Part shown: in pieces, positions 15,404 to 23,473 of the stretch
Layout of the letters: each line of letters begins with the position of its first letter
How positions within the stretch are numbered: the stretch's first letter is position 1
Assembly: GCA_963773835.1 (NCBI GenBank)
Contig: CAVZCQ010000001.1
Span: 434,001-498,000 of the forward strand
Length of the DNA: 64,000 nucleotides
Origin: JOPF136 sp963773835
Lineage (GTDB): Bacteria > Acidobacteriota > Terriglobia > Acidiferrales > UBA7541
Reading direction: 5' to 3'
Made by a program: the position numbers and the translations under genes
The notes under the pieces: generated by a model
Database searches by the model: none
Seen by the model: the letters and a program-made list of their open reading frames with translations, nothing else
Told to the model about the DNA's origin: nothing

Positions 15404-16591
15404 CTACTCGGTGTCAAATTCCTCGCCTACAAAGAACTCAGCAGTTGTCTTCAAGAAGGAGGGTTTCAGGGATCCACTTAGCCCGAGCTTTCGAATACCA
15501 GCTAGCTTTTCACTTAGGACACTAAATGGGAGGAAACCGCAAATTTTAGCCAATGGTTTCTCACGAAGACTAAAGGTCGGCCTCAAGAGCTCTTGTTCGA
15601 CCTTGTCTCTACGATCATCCGGGGCGACCAGGTAGAGGCTAATATCCAGATTCGGTTGGAGCGCCAGCAGGTCGCTCATCCGCAACAGGCCAGAATAAAT
15701 TGATGTTGTGCACTCCACCTCGAATGCGGCAACGATTGAGTTACCAGCCAGCCAGAGGACGTCGATCAACTCGATCGTGCGAGTTGTAGCTTCGTTAAAT
15801 TGGGTTGGCAATTGGTCGAGCATTCTTGGCAGGGAACCAAGCGTCTCACCCTGCCATTTTCGCCCGCGGTCGTTGCGCGCCACCCAGACTTCAAGGCCAA
15901 GCTCTGCTCCAAGGGTCAATAGGTGGTACTGGATCTCTGAATGCCTGGTCGTTTCCGATTCGGAAGAGGCCAGCGCGTCGAGAGCTTTGGCTCCAGCGGT
16001 TGGCTCAGGCAGGGGAACGCTGACGAGTGCCGCGCGCTTACTCTTGCCCTTCTTTTGCTCAACTTTGTAGAGGGGTTTTCTTCCAAGCTTCTTCGGGTCC
16101 ACTGGGCGGGAGATAGGGTTCTTCTCCGCCTCGCGCAGCATGGAGAAAACCAACTCGCCATCCTTTGGGTTCTCAAACCTCCGCAGGCTGCTGCGTATGA
16201 ATCCCTTGAACTTCCCCCTATCTTTCGGGCCTGTATAAAACCGAACGCGGCCCTCCAATTGTTCCATTGGGAAACCGAATTCCGGATCAAGCAAAACAAG
16301 TGGTTTCACATCAAATCGGACTGGGAAATCTTGCTCTTGCCAGATTTTTCTGGTGTCAGAGCTGGTCCCAAGAATCTCCAATGCCCCGACCCATCTCATA
16401 ACGCCTGTTAAGTAGCAAAGGAAAATGTCCCCCTTTTTCATTTGCTTGGCGGTCTTTACTTGCCTAGGCCGGAATCCAGAGACATTTGCCCCGGACTCGC
16501 GAAACTCGCGCCACGTCGTGCCCGTGAATAAGTCCAGCCAATAATTCATACGCGCTTCGGGAGGTGCAAACAGCTCAGATGAATTAGACAT
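15404..16591 (-). CDS. EVE-domain protein fused to a predicted restriction-type nuclease domain
   Basis: In this 395-residue protein, residues 15-145 form an EVE/PUA-like domain (MNYWLDLFTGTTWREF, then FRPRQVKTAKQMKKGDIFLCY and MRWVGALEIL), a fold that flips out and reads modified bases. After a Lys-rich linker (160-200) the C-terminal domain has EIQYHLLTLGAELGLEVWVA (E219), LIDVLWL (D277), AFEVECTTSIYSGLLRMSDL (E291, E293) and YLVAPDDRR. This pattern fits a PD-(D/E)XK-like nuclease core. The fusion suggests modification-dependent restriction, like type IV enzymes, acting without a methyltransferase. Gene position next to other candidate defence genes supports this. M15 could be the true start. 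Nuclease assignment is by motif only. Confidence 0.8.
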   Translation of the reverse strand: MSNSSELFAPPEARMNYWLDLFTGTTWREFRESGANVSGFRPRQVKTAKQMKKGDIFLCYLTGVMRWVGALEILGTSSDTRKIWQEQDFPVRFDVKPLVLLDPEFGFPMEQLEGRVRFYTGPKDRGKFKGFIRSSLRRFENPKDGELVFSMLREAEKNPISRPVDPKKLGRKPLYKVEQKKGKSKRAALVSVPLPEPTAGAKALDALASSESETTRHSEIQYHLLTLGAELGLEVWVARNDRGRKWQGETLGSLPRMLDQLPTQFNEATTRTIELIDVLWLAGNSIVAAFEVECTTSIYSGLLRMSDLLALQPNLDISLYLVAPDDRRDKVEQELLRPTFSLREKPLAKICGFLPFSVLSEKLAGIRKLGLSGSLKPSFLKTTAEFFVGEEFDTE

Positions 16592-16718
16592 CAGGATATT
16601 GGCCTGTGTCCATATCGAGTCAGCCGGCAGACATCATCGACTACCGGATACGCGACTAGACGGTTCAGCGGGATTTCCTCCTTACTATTCCTATGCCAGA
16701 CTGGCATCAGGGGAACGA

Positions 16719-17339
16719 ATGGGGTTGAAACTCATGCAGTGGAAGTTCGGCATTCTCTCACTCGGATTGTCCTTTGTGCTCTATTCCGCACCTCTTCTCG
16801 ATGCGCAGGCGCGGCAGCCGCGCCTTGTTCATCTTGCAATCCCCGTCTACCTGCCGCTGGCAATCCAGGCGCAGATCGCAGGCGAGGTCAGGCTGGAGCT
16901 GGCCATCGGCCCGGATGGAGCTGTGAAGTCGTGGAAGACGATGAGTGGCCACCCGCTGCTGTTGAGGGCGGTCACGGACAGCCTGCCCCAGGCCCAGTTC
17001 GCGTGCGAAGGCTGCAAACAGGAATCCTACTCCTACGTCGTCACTTACGATTTTGTACTTCCTGAGGACCGGTTCGCCAGCGCCTGCGCGGAGCTTCACC
17101 AAACGGGCAAAGAGCCGCTCATGCCGCCGTCCACGATAGACTCCTCCCCTGACTCATCTGCTTCGCTTAATTCCTCGCCCACGCACGTTACGGTGCGGTC
17201 GGGACGAGCGATGTGCCTGGCCGTGGATCCTGCGACACCGCGTGTTCGTTCGGCGCGGTGTCTGTGGTTGTGGAAATGCGCGCTGCGGCTGACGCCGCCT
17301 GCCAGCCAAACGCCGAAAGCCGAACAGGGGAAAGACTGA
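16719..17339 (+). CDS. TonB C-terminal domain-like secreted protein
   Basis: This 206-residue protein has a signal peptide or N-terminal anchor (residues 1-31, ending LLDAQA). A TonB_C-like domain spans about 35-125: VYLPLAIQAQIAGEVRLEL, then IGPDGAVKSWKTMSGHPLLL and a closing VVTYDFVLPED. TonB-C domains contact outer-membrane receptors, but single-domain exported versions are common and poorly understood. From about residue 130 the sequence turns Ser/Pro-rich and then Arg-rich, running into intergenic repeat sequence, so the last 75 residues may be read-through after loss of an original stop. ATG 16719 has GGGGA upstream. Divergent from the EVE-nuclease gene. Confidence 0.7.
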   Translation: MGLKLMQWKFGILSLGLSFVLYSAPLLDAQARQPRLVHLAIPVYLPLAIQAQIAGEVRLELAIGPDGAVKSWKTMSGHPLLLRAVTDSLPQAQFACEGCKQESYSYVVTYDFVLPEDRFASACAELHQTGKEPLMPPSTIDSSPDSSASLNSSPTHVTVRSGRAMCLAVDPATPRVRSARCLWLWKCALRLTPPASQTPKAEQGKD

Positions 17340-17673
17340 CGGGGTGCGCCTGCTTGAGGGGGGGGGATCTCTCGCACAGCCGCAAACAGGCAAAGGCTCG
17401 CAGAGGAGGCACCGGGCAGAGACGCCGGCAAGATGCCGGCGGTACGAAATAACGGCGGAGAGAGAGGCGCACAGGCTGAAAGCCTGTGCCACTAGATTCG
17501 AGGGCAGGCGCGGGCATGCTCCGGTCAAATTTGCCAGTGGCTACCCTCTCCCTTAGCGGTCAGGGTAGAATGGCGTCCGGACCCATTCAGGGCGGCCGTG
17601 CGGCCCTGCCCATCTCCGCTGCCCGCTGCGATCCCGGAGCGAGTCCTGCGACTTTGAAAGGAGGAAATCGGCC
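17340..17673. other. Gene-free spacer with paired hairpins
   Basis: These 334 bases lie between the TonB-like and AsmA genes. The only structure I see is two short-loop hairpins at 17424-17489. The strong ribosome binding site of the AsmA gene (AAAGGAGGAAAT) lies at its end. Confidence 0.6.
17424..17489. repeat. Two REP-like hairpins in tandem
   Basis: GCCGGCA-AGA-TGCCGGC occupies 17424-17440 and GCACAGGCT-GAA-AGCCTGTGC occupies 17469-17489. Both are perfect inverted repeats with purine triloops, 28 bases apart, without T-tracts. Paired short palindromes in intergenic DNA resemble REP/BIME elements. Confidence 0.65.
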
Positions 17674-19293
17674 ATGAAAATCCTGAAAATCGCCGGCATC
17701 GCGATCGTCGTCATTGTGGTGATCCTCATCGCGATACCTTTCTTCATCAATGTGAACAGCTTCCGGCCCAAGGTCGAGTCGGAGATGTCCGCGGCCCTGG
17801 GACGGAAGTCGGAGGTAGGCAACCTGAGCCTATCGATCCTGACCGGCAGCGTCTCCGCCGACAACATCTCCATCGCGGACGATCCAGCCTTCAGCAAGTC
17901 GCCCTTCTTGACGGCGAAGTCGCTGAAGATTGGCGTGGAACTGATTCCGCTCATCTTCTCCAGAGAATTGCACGTTACCGGCGTCACCCTGGACGAGCCC
18001 TCCATCTCGCTGTTGAGCAACGCCAAGGGCGTGTGGAACTTTTCGACCATAGGAGGGGCCGCGCCGAAGGCCAGCGAAAAACCCGCCGCGGCGAAGTCCG
18101 ACAGCGGAGGGATGGCCGGTCTCTCCGTCGCCAAGATCAATGTGAACGACGGAAAACTGGTGATCGGCAAGGCGAATTCCCCGGCAAAGCCGCTCACGAT
18201 CGAGAAGGTCAACCTGGAGGTCACGGACTTCTCCTCGACCACACAATTTCCCTTCAAGCTGTCGGCGGCTCTGCCGAGCGGGGGAGACTTGAAGCTGGAC
18301 GGAAAAGCCGGACCTCTCTCCGGCGAGGGCACGCCGCTTTCGGCCACGCTGAAAGTCGCGAAGCTTGACCTGGCTACGATTGGCGCAGACCCCAGCGTGG
18401 GCCTGGCCGGCCTGGCGAATCTAGATGGCTCGCTCGATTCTGACGGGAAGAACGCCAAAGTCAACGGCACGCTGACGGCGGACAAGTTGAAACTGTCGCC
18501 GAAGGGCGCGCCCGCTCCCCATCCGGTCCAGGTGAAATTTGCCACCAACTACAACCTGAAGACGCAGGCTGGAAGCCTGCCGCAGGGAGACATTTCCTAC
18601 GGAAAAGCTCTCCTGCACCTCACAGGCAGCTATCGAATGGAAGGCGAAGCCACCGTGCTGAACATGAAGCTCGATGGCCAGGGAATGCCGGTGGATGATC
18701 TGGAGTCGCTGCTGCCGGCGCTGGGCGTCACGCTTCCTTCCGGCTCCAGGCTCAAGGGAGGAACGCTTTCCACCAATCTCGGCATCGTGGGACCCGCGGA
18801 CAAGCTGGTAATTACCGGCCCGGTAAAAATCGAGAACACCGCGCTGACCGGCTTTGATATGGGCGGAAAGCTCGGCGCTCTCTCCTCGTTCGGCGGAAAG
18901 GCGGCATCGAGCAAGGACACCGTGATTCAAAACTGCAGCACCAATGTGCGGGTGGCGCCGGAAGGCACCAAGACGGACAGCGTCAACCTGAACGTTCCCT
19001 CGATCGGCGTGGTCACCGGCTCCGGAACCGTCAGTCCAGAGGGAGCACTGAACTATCACATGGTGGCCAATCTGAGCGGTGCCGCGGGCGGTCTGACGCA
19101 GGTGATGGGCCTCGGCGGAGGCAAGGGAAGCAGCGGCATTCCGTTCATGATCGAGGGAACCACCTCGGATCCAAAGTTCGTTCCCGACGTGAAAGGGATG
19201 GCCACCAGCGCGGTGGGGCAGGCCATCGGCGGGAAGCTCGGCACACAGAATCCTGTTGGGGCGCTCGGCGGACTGTTCAAGAAGAAGCCCTAG
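17674..19293 (+). CDS. AsmA family protein
   Basis: The 539-residue protein has an N-terminal transmembrane anchor (about 4-26, many Ile/Val), then the AsmA opening pattern INVNSFRPKVESEMSAALGRKSEV and SVSADNISIADDPAF. A long beta-rich repeat region and a C-terminal AsmA-like part (from about 330, LNMKLDGQGMPVDDLESLLP) follow. AsmA-like proteins are envelope proteins of the bridge-like lipid transfer type, linked to phospholipid transport and outer-membrane homeostasis. AAAGGAGGAAAT precedes the ATG. A second AsmA protein lies at 54604. No operon partner; the next gene converges. Confidence 0.9.
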   Translation: MKILKIAGIAIVVIVVILIAIPFFINVNSFRPKVESEMSAALGRKSEVGNLSLSILTGSVSADNISIADDPAFSKSPFLTAKSLKIGVELIPLIFSRELHVTGVTLDEPSISLLSNAKGVWNFSTIGGAAPKASEKPAAAKSDSGGMAGLSVAKINVNDGKLVIGKANSPAKPLTIEKVNLEVTDFSSTTQFPFKLSAALPSGGDLKLDGKAGPLSGEGTPLSATLKVAKLDLATIGADPSVGLAGLANLDGSLDSDGKNAKVNGTLTADKLKLSPKGAPAPHPVQVKFATNYNLKTQAGSLPQGDISYGKALLHLTGSYRMEGEATVLNMKLDGQGMPVDDLESLLPALGVTLPSGSRLKGGTLSTNLGIVGPADKLVITGPVKIENTALTGFDMGGKLGALSSFGGKAASSKDTVIQNCSTNVRVAPEGTKTDSVNLNVPSIGVVTGSGTVSPEGALNYHMVANLSGAAGGLTQVMGLGGGKGSSGIPFMIEGTTSDPKFVPDVKGMATSAVGQAIGGKLGTQNPVGALGGLFKKKP

Positions 19294-19384
19294 CCAAAAT
19301 CCAAACGGCAGTGGCATGGCCCTTGCGACGCGCGCCATGAGTCGTGCGCGGCCACGAGCTAAAGCGCGGCCCGCGGGACCGGAT

Positions 19385-19402
19385 GCCGGCCTGAAGGCCG
19401 GC
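19385..19402. repeat. Short-loop GC hairpin
   Basis: GCCGGCC-TGAA-GGCCGGC lies between the convergent AsmA and isoaspartyl peptidase genes. No T-run follows on either strand. Similar in design to the hairpins at 12226 and 17424-17489. Confidence 0.55.
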
Positions 19403-19403
19403 G

Positions 19404-20402
19404 CTACACGCCCACGCGAAATTTGCCATCCGGCGAGGCTACGCCCCAGACCATGTGCGGGGTGTTGAAGGCGAAGGCGGGCGTGCCGTTGCGGTCGAGC
19501 AGGATGATGCCTCCGGTGCCTCCGGTGCGCGCGGCGAGCAGACGGATGCTTTCTTCCGCGACGGGCTGCGCGGATCGTCCCGCGCGCAGCATGTCCACGG
19601 CTGTTTTCGCCATCACGATCTTCATGATGGCTTCGCCCCAGCCAGTACTGGACACGCCTCCGGCTTCGACGTCCGCGTAGCAGCCGCAGCCGATCATGGG
19701 GGAATCGCCGACGCGTCCCGGAACTTTCGAGCAGGTGCCTCCGGTGGATGTTGCCGCAAACAGGCGCCCCTCGCGGTCCATGGCTACCGCGCCCACCGTG
19801 CCGCCTGATTCTGGTCCGGATTGCAGGGGGCCGGGCTGCGGGCGGGGCGCCGGTTGTCCCGCTGGGGCAGATGCCGCCTCCAGTTTCTCCGCGTAGGCGG
19901 GGGAATACAGGAACACCGGGTCGTGGAATTGCCGCTGGTGGCCGAAGCGGCGGCAGAGTTTCCAGGCGCGGCGCTCGCGTTCAACGATCAAATCCTCCGG
20001 GCGGCAAAGCGCGAAGCCCTGTTCGAGCGCAAATCGTTCCGCTCCCCCGCCCGCCAGCAGCATGTGATGGCTCGCCTCCATCACTTTGCGAGCCAGGCGG
20101 ATGGGATTGTGGATGCGTTCGACGGCGGCCACGGCGCCGGAGCGGAGCGTGCGGCCGTCCATGACGATGGCGTCGAGAGAGACGTGCCCGTCGCGGTTCA
20201 GGTGCGAGCCGGTGCCGGCGTCGTATTCGGGATTGTCTTCGAGCGAGACGACGGCGGCTTCGACGGCGTCCAGGGCGGAGCCGCCGGTGGAAAGGACTTT
20301 CCAGCCGGCGGCGAGAGCGTCGCGGCAGCCGGTCTGGCAGGCTTCGATGGCGGAATCAGCAACGGCGAAGGCGCCGCCGTGGACGATGAGCGAAGGATTC
20401 AC
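19404..20402 (-). CDS. iaaA: Isoaspartyl peptidase / L-asparaginase (Ntn hydrolase)
   Basis: This 332-residue precursor matures by autocleavage before Thr202 in GGTVGAVAMD, the new N-terminal nucleophile of the beta chain. Other family motifs are IVHGGAF, ALDAVEAAVVSLEDNPEYDAG, the beta-chain STGGTCSKVPGRVGDSPMIG, and STGWGEA with ARTGGTGGIILL near the end. It hydrolyses beta-aspartyl dipeptides and asparagine. No signal peptide is visible, so probably cytoplasmic. A decayed copy of its last roughly 50 codons lies at 15161-15330. Confidence 0.93.
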   Translation of the reverse strand: MNPSLIVHGGAFAVADSAIEACQTGCRDALAAGWKVLSTGGSALDAVEAAVVSLEDNPEYDAGTGSHLNRDGHVSLDAIVMDGRTLRSGAVAAVERIHNPIRLARKVMEASHHMLLAGGGAERFALEQGFALCRPEDLIVERERRAWKLCRRFGHQRQFHDPVFLYSPAYAEKLEAASAPAGQPAPRPQPGPLQSGPESGGTVGAVAMDREGRLFAATSTGGTCSKVPGRVGDSPMIGCGCYADVEAGGVSSTGWGEAIMKIVMAKTAVDMLRAGRSAQPVAEESIRLLAARTGGTGGIILLDRNGTPAFAFNTPHMVWGVASPDGKFRVGV

Positions 20403-20461
20403 GGGGACATTCTACGAGAATTGCGTGAAAGCCGGGCGAAGAGAACACCAAAGACAGGAAG

Positions 20462-20500
20462 TAACGCGGAGGGCGCAGAGAACACAGAGTTCACAGAGAG
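20462..20500. repeat. Low-complexity CGCAGAG-type intergenic repeat
   Basis: The stretch is built from variants of the units GCGGAGG, GCGCAGAG and CACAGAG. A similar block in the opposite orientation sits at about 47494-47525 (TGCGCACCTCCGCG, TCCTCTGCGTTA), and a weaker one near 57610-57640. It has no coding potential; a dispersed intergenic repeat. Confidence 0.5.
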
Positions 20501-20521
20501 GAAACAACAACCCAGAGGACG

Positions 20522-21304
20522 CTAATCTCCCTGGGGTTTTGCGGGGTGCAGGGAAAGGTCCGGTGCAGTGCCGGAATCCACGCGGCCCTGCGCCGCAGCG
20601 GCGGCGCGCGCGGCAGGCACGGGCGAAGAAACGGGCGCAGCGTCCCGTTGTGGATATTCGGACTTCGGGAGTGCCCCTACAGGGGCATCGACAGAGGGGA
20701 CGCGCGGGATCACGTCCACCAGATGGCCTGCCTGAATTTCGTTCCAGGTGTGAACGATGCGCTGGATCACGGAAATATTCGGTCCGATGGCGAGCAGCCA
20801 CAGCGCGGGCGCCATGCGAGGGCCCAGCGCGCCCAGAATCAGCAGTACGATGCGCTCCGGGCGCTCCCAGAAGCCGGCCTTGCAGCTCGGGATGAGCGAC
20901 TCGGCGCGGGCGCGCGCGTAGCTGACCATCACCGAGCCGGCCATGGCCACGCCGACCAGGATGGCGTAGAAGAACCGGTCCATGCGAGCGTAAAAGACCA
21001 GCAGGCCGAGATAGAGGACGAGGTCGGAGTAGCGGTCGATGACCGAGTCGAAGAATCCGCCGAAAGTGGTGACACGTCCCTGCGCCCGGGCCACGCGGCC
21101 GTCGGTCATGTCGAAAACGCCGGCCAGGATCATCACCGCGCCCGCGGTCCGGAAACTTCCCGCCGCGAACAGGACCGCGGCCCAGACGTTGACCATGAGG
21201 CCAGTGAAGGTGAGGACGTTGGGATGAACACCGGTGGCGGCGAGCCCGTCCACGATCTTGTAGAGCAGCCAGTGGCCGGCCTTCCCGATTTTCTCTGTAA
21301 TCAT
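20522..21304 (-). CDS. CDP-alcohol phosphatidyltransferase
   Basis: This 260-residue membrane enzyme has the complete CDP-alcohol phosphotransferase motif D-G-x2-A-R-x8-G-x3-D-x3-D: D65, D68-G69, A72-R73, G82, D86, D90 (DMTDGRVAR, then GGFFDSVIDR). Several hydrophobic helices follow to about residue 215. The last 45 residues are Pro/Ala-rich and not part of the fold. It swaps CMP from CDP-diacylglycerol (or another CDP-alcohol) for an alcohol headgroup. The acceptor (glycerol-P, inositol-P or other) is not evident. It lies 43 bases downstream of greA on the same strand. Confidence 0.9.
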   Translation of the reverse strand: MITEKIGKAGHWLLYKIVDGLAATGVHPNVLTFTGLMVNVWAAVLFAAGSFRTAGAVMILAGVFDMTDGRVARAQGRVTTFGGFFDSVIDRYSDLVLYLGLLVFYARMDRFFYAILVGVAMAGSVMVSYARARAESLIPSCKAGFWERPERIVLLILGALGPRMAPALWLLAIGPNISVIQRIVHTWNEIQAGHLVDVIPRVPSVDAPVGALPKSEYPQRDAAPVSSPVPAARAAAAAQGRVDSGTAPDLSLHPAKPQGD

Positions 21305-21347
21305 TTGAGCCCGCGCCCCTGCCCGTGCGCGCTCCGCACCCCGCGAT

Positions 21348-21830
21348 TCATTCCGAATCCTCGTGAATGGTCACCAGCTTCACGATTTCCAGCTCTTTTT
21401 TTCCTGCTGGAGTCACGACGCTCACCGTATCGCCCGCGGTCTTCCCCAGCAGCGCCCGGCCGATCGGGGAGGTGGTGGAAATCCATCCCTTCGCGGCGTC
21501 CGATTCTTCGGTGGTGACCAATTTGTACTCCGTCTTCACGGATTTATCCACGTCCAGAACCAACACGCGCGAGCCGTAGGCGGCTTTGTTCCGCGGCAGG
21601 TTGTCCAGGTTCATCATGGCCACGTTGGAAAGGCGCTGCTGCAACTGCCCCATGCGCGCCGTCAGGTAGGACTGGCGCTCTTTCGCGTATTTGTACTCGG
21701 CGTTTTCGGAGAGGTCGCCGTGGGCGCGCGCCTTCATCAACTCCTTGGGCAGCTCGTGGTTCAGCTCGTGCTCCAGGCGCTGGAGTTCCTCCAGGATTTT
21801 GTTGCGCAGCCTCTGTTCGATCTCGCCCAT
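21348..21830 (-). CDS. greA: Transcription elongation factor GreA
   Basis: This 160-residue protein has the Gre coiled coil with the acidic tip motif GDLSENAEYKYAKERQ (about 38-53), whose Asp/Glu residues chelate the RNA polymerase catalytic Mg2+ to stimulate cleavage of backtracked RNA. The C-terminal FKBP-like globular domain contains SPIGRALLGKTAGDTVSV. The ATG at 21830 gives the usual GreA length; upstream in-frame starts run into the tRNA region. The tRNA-Ser gene lies 62 bases upstream on the same strand. Confidence 0.95.
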   Translation of the reverse strand: MGEIEQRLRNKILEELQRLEHELNHELPKELMKARAHGDLSENAEYKYAKERQSYLTARMGQLQQRLSNVAMMNLDNLPRNKAAYGSRVLVLDVDKSVKTEYKLVTTEESDAAKGWISTTSPIGRALLGKTAGDTVSVVTPAGKKELEIVKLVTIHEDSE

Positions 21831-21892
21831 CGCCCACCCAGCCTCGTCCCTGCGCGCAGCCGCCTGCCGGCAATTCCCCGCGCGTTGCAATC

Positions 21893-21986
<94 letters not shown>

Positions 21987-22073
21987 GCGAGCACAAATAT
22001 GGATGCTGCCCCAGACCGGGCGCCTGCAGCACGTCAAAAATTATACCATGCGCCTCCGGCCCGTCTGTCCCCC

Positions 22074-22610
22074 TCACGCGGGGGGATCATCGCTCGTCGC
22101 CGCCCGGTTCTCCCGCGTCGCGCGCAACACCCCCGAATCATCCAGGTAGAAGCTCCGGAAGCCGTAGCGCTGGGGCTGGGCCGACAGCACGTAATGAGCG
22201 ATCCGGCCTTTCACGTCACTTCCCGTGTAGGACAGGTTGTAGCCCTCCCGCCTGGCCTTCTGCGCCGCCGGCCATTCCTTCTCTCCCAGCGCCTCCAGGG
22301 ACGCGGGGTATTCGCCGCCCGTGGCCTCCGCATAGGCGGAGAGCTGCCGCGCGATTTCGCGCATGGACGCGGCGGCCTGCGTTTCCGCCTGCTTCCGGCT
22401 CGCCGCCTGGCGGTCCGGCACAATGTAGAGCAGAAACGCCCACACGGAGCCGATCAGAGCCGCGAAGGCCAGCAGGATGAGCAGCCGTCGTGCGAGCGAC
22501 GGCGGCTTCTCGCCTGGATCCGCGGCGCGGGGCGTCAGATCCGCGCCGCAATGCGGGCAGAGTTCGCTCGCGGCGTTGATTTCGTACTCGCACTCCGGAC
22601 AGGTGTACAT
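22074..22610 (-). CDS. Zinc-ribbon membrane protein with pilin-like periplasmic region
   Basis: The 178-residue protein starts with a zinc ribbon (YTCPECEYEI and LCPHCGADL: CxxC pairs at about 4-7 and 18-21) and a basic linker. One transmembrane helix (about 43-63) follows, then a periplasmic stretch AAASMREIARQLSAYAEATGGEYPASLEALG that resembles type II secretion major pseudopilin (GspG-like) domains. The role is unknown; such zinc-ribbon/TM/GspG-like proteins are common in Acidobacteria. A ribosome binding site is not obvious. Confidence 0.8.
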   Translation of the reverse strand: MYTCPECEYEINAASELCPHCGADLTPRAADPGEKPPSLARRLLILLAFAALIGSVWAFLLYIVPDRQAASRKQAETQAAASMREIARQLSAYAEATGGEYPASLEALGEKEWPAAQKARREGYNLSYTGSDVKGRIAHYVLSAQPQRYGFRSFYLDDSGVLRATRENRAATSDDPPA

Positions 22611-22672
22611 GCAGAACGGAAAACCGAAATTCGAACATCGAAAACCGGAAAAACGAAAAACGCGAGACGCGG

Positions 22673-23359
22673 TCAGGCTTCCGGGGCGTGGCCCGCCACG
22701 ATCAGGCCCATGGACAGCTTAGCGCCTCCGGCCAGCGCCAGGCGGAAGGTGAGCAGCCACGTCTCCGAGTCGTCCTGATAGCGCAGGGCGGGGCCGGCAG
22801 CCGAATCATCTCCCGGCCACAGGCTCCAGACGCTGGGGTGCTTCGTCCCGGTGGTCTTTGCGCTGCGTTTGAGCGCATCGGCTCGCGGGATGGTGGCGGG
22901 GTCCGCATCTTCCGCCACCGGCGAGAGCAGCGCGAAATCCCGCTGCGGCGCAATGCCGGTGTGGTTTCCATCCACGGGAGCCCACCCGTAGCGGAGAGTG
23001 TACAGCCCCGCTTTCACTTTCTGGTTGCGAAAATCGGTTGTGTCTGTGGCCACCCGCATCACGCCCAGCAGCGTTCCCTCGGCGATCTGCCCGAAGGTCA
23101 CGCCCAATTCCTGAGACGGCGTCGCGGCCAGCGGGGCCTCTTTGCGGAGCCACACGTCGCACAGCACGCCGCTTGCGCCTTTCACCTCGATTCCGTCCGC
23201 CGCCACCGCGTCGCGCAGCGCCGCTGGGAGTTCCGCCGGCGGCGCCGCTCCCTTCCCCAGGCTGTATGTCTCAGCACCGAGCGCGAGGCCGGCGCCGCAG
23301 ACCAGCGCCGCGGAGAAAATCAACAGAAGCGCGAGGGTCGAGTAAAGCCTGCGATTCAT
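22673..23359 (-). CDS. Secreted protein of unknown function (DUF2911-like outline)
   Basis: This 228-residue protein has a signal peptide (about 1-29, cleaved after ALGA). The mature part has SGVLCDVWLRKEAPL, TDFRNQKVKAGLYTLRYGW and GIAPQRDFALLSPV. The KAGxYTLRYG pattern loosely recalls DUF2911 beta-sandwich proteins, but I would not assign it firmly. No catalytic motif visible. It lies between a zinc-ribbon protein and a DUF1326 protein on the same strand. Confidence 0.75.
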   Translation of the reverse strand: MNRRLYSTLALLLIFSAALVCGAGLALGAETYSLGKGAAPPAELPAALRDAVAADGIEVKGASGVLCDVWLRKEAPLAATPSQELGVTFGQIAEGTLLGVMRVATDTTDFRNQKVKAGLYTLRYGWAPVDGNHTGIAPQRDFALLSPVAEDADPATIPRADALKRSAKTTGTKHPSVWSLWPGDDSAAGPALRYQDDSETWLLTFRLALAGGAKLSMGLIVAGHAPEA

Positions 23360-23473
23360 CGGGGATCAAACTCCTCCGGAGCCTCTGCCGTCCGCCGGGC
23401 GGGCCGTTTCCCTGGTGCCGCAAAGATTCGGTTGATTCGCTTCGCTCCCGAGCGCGAGTCCGTGCCCGGCGCG

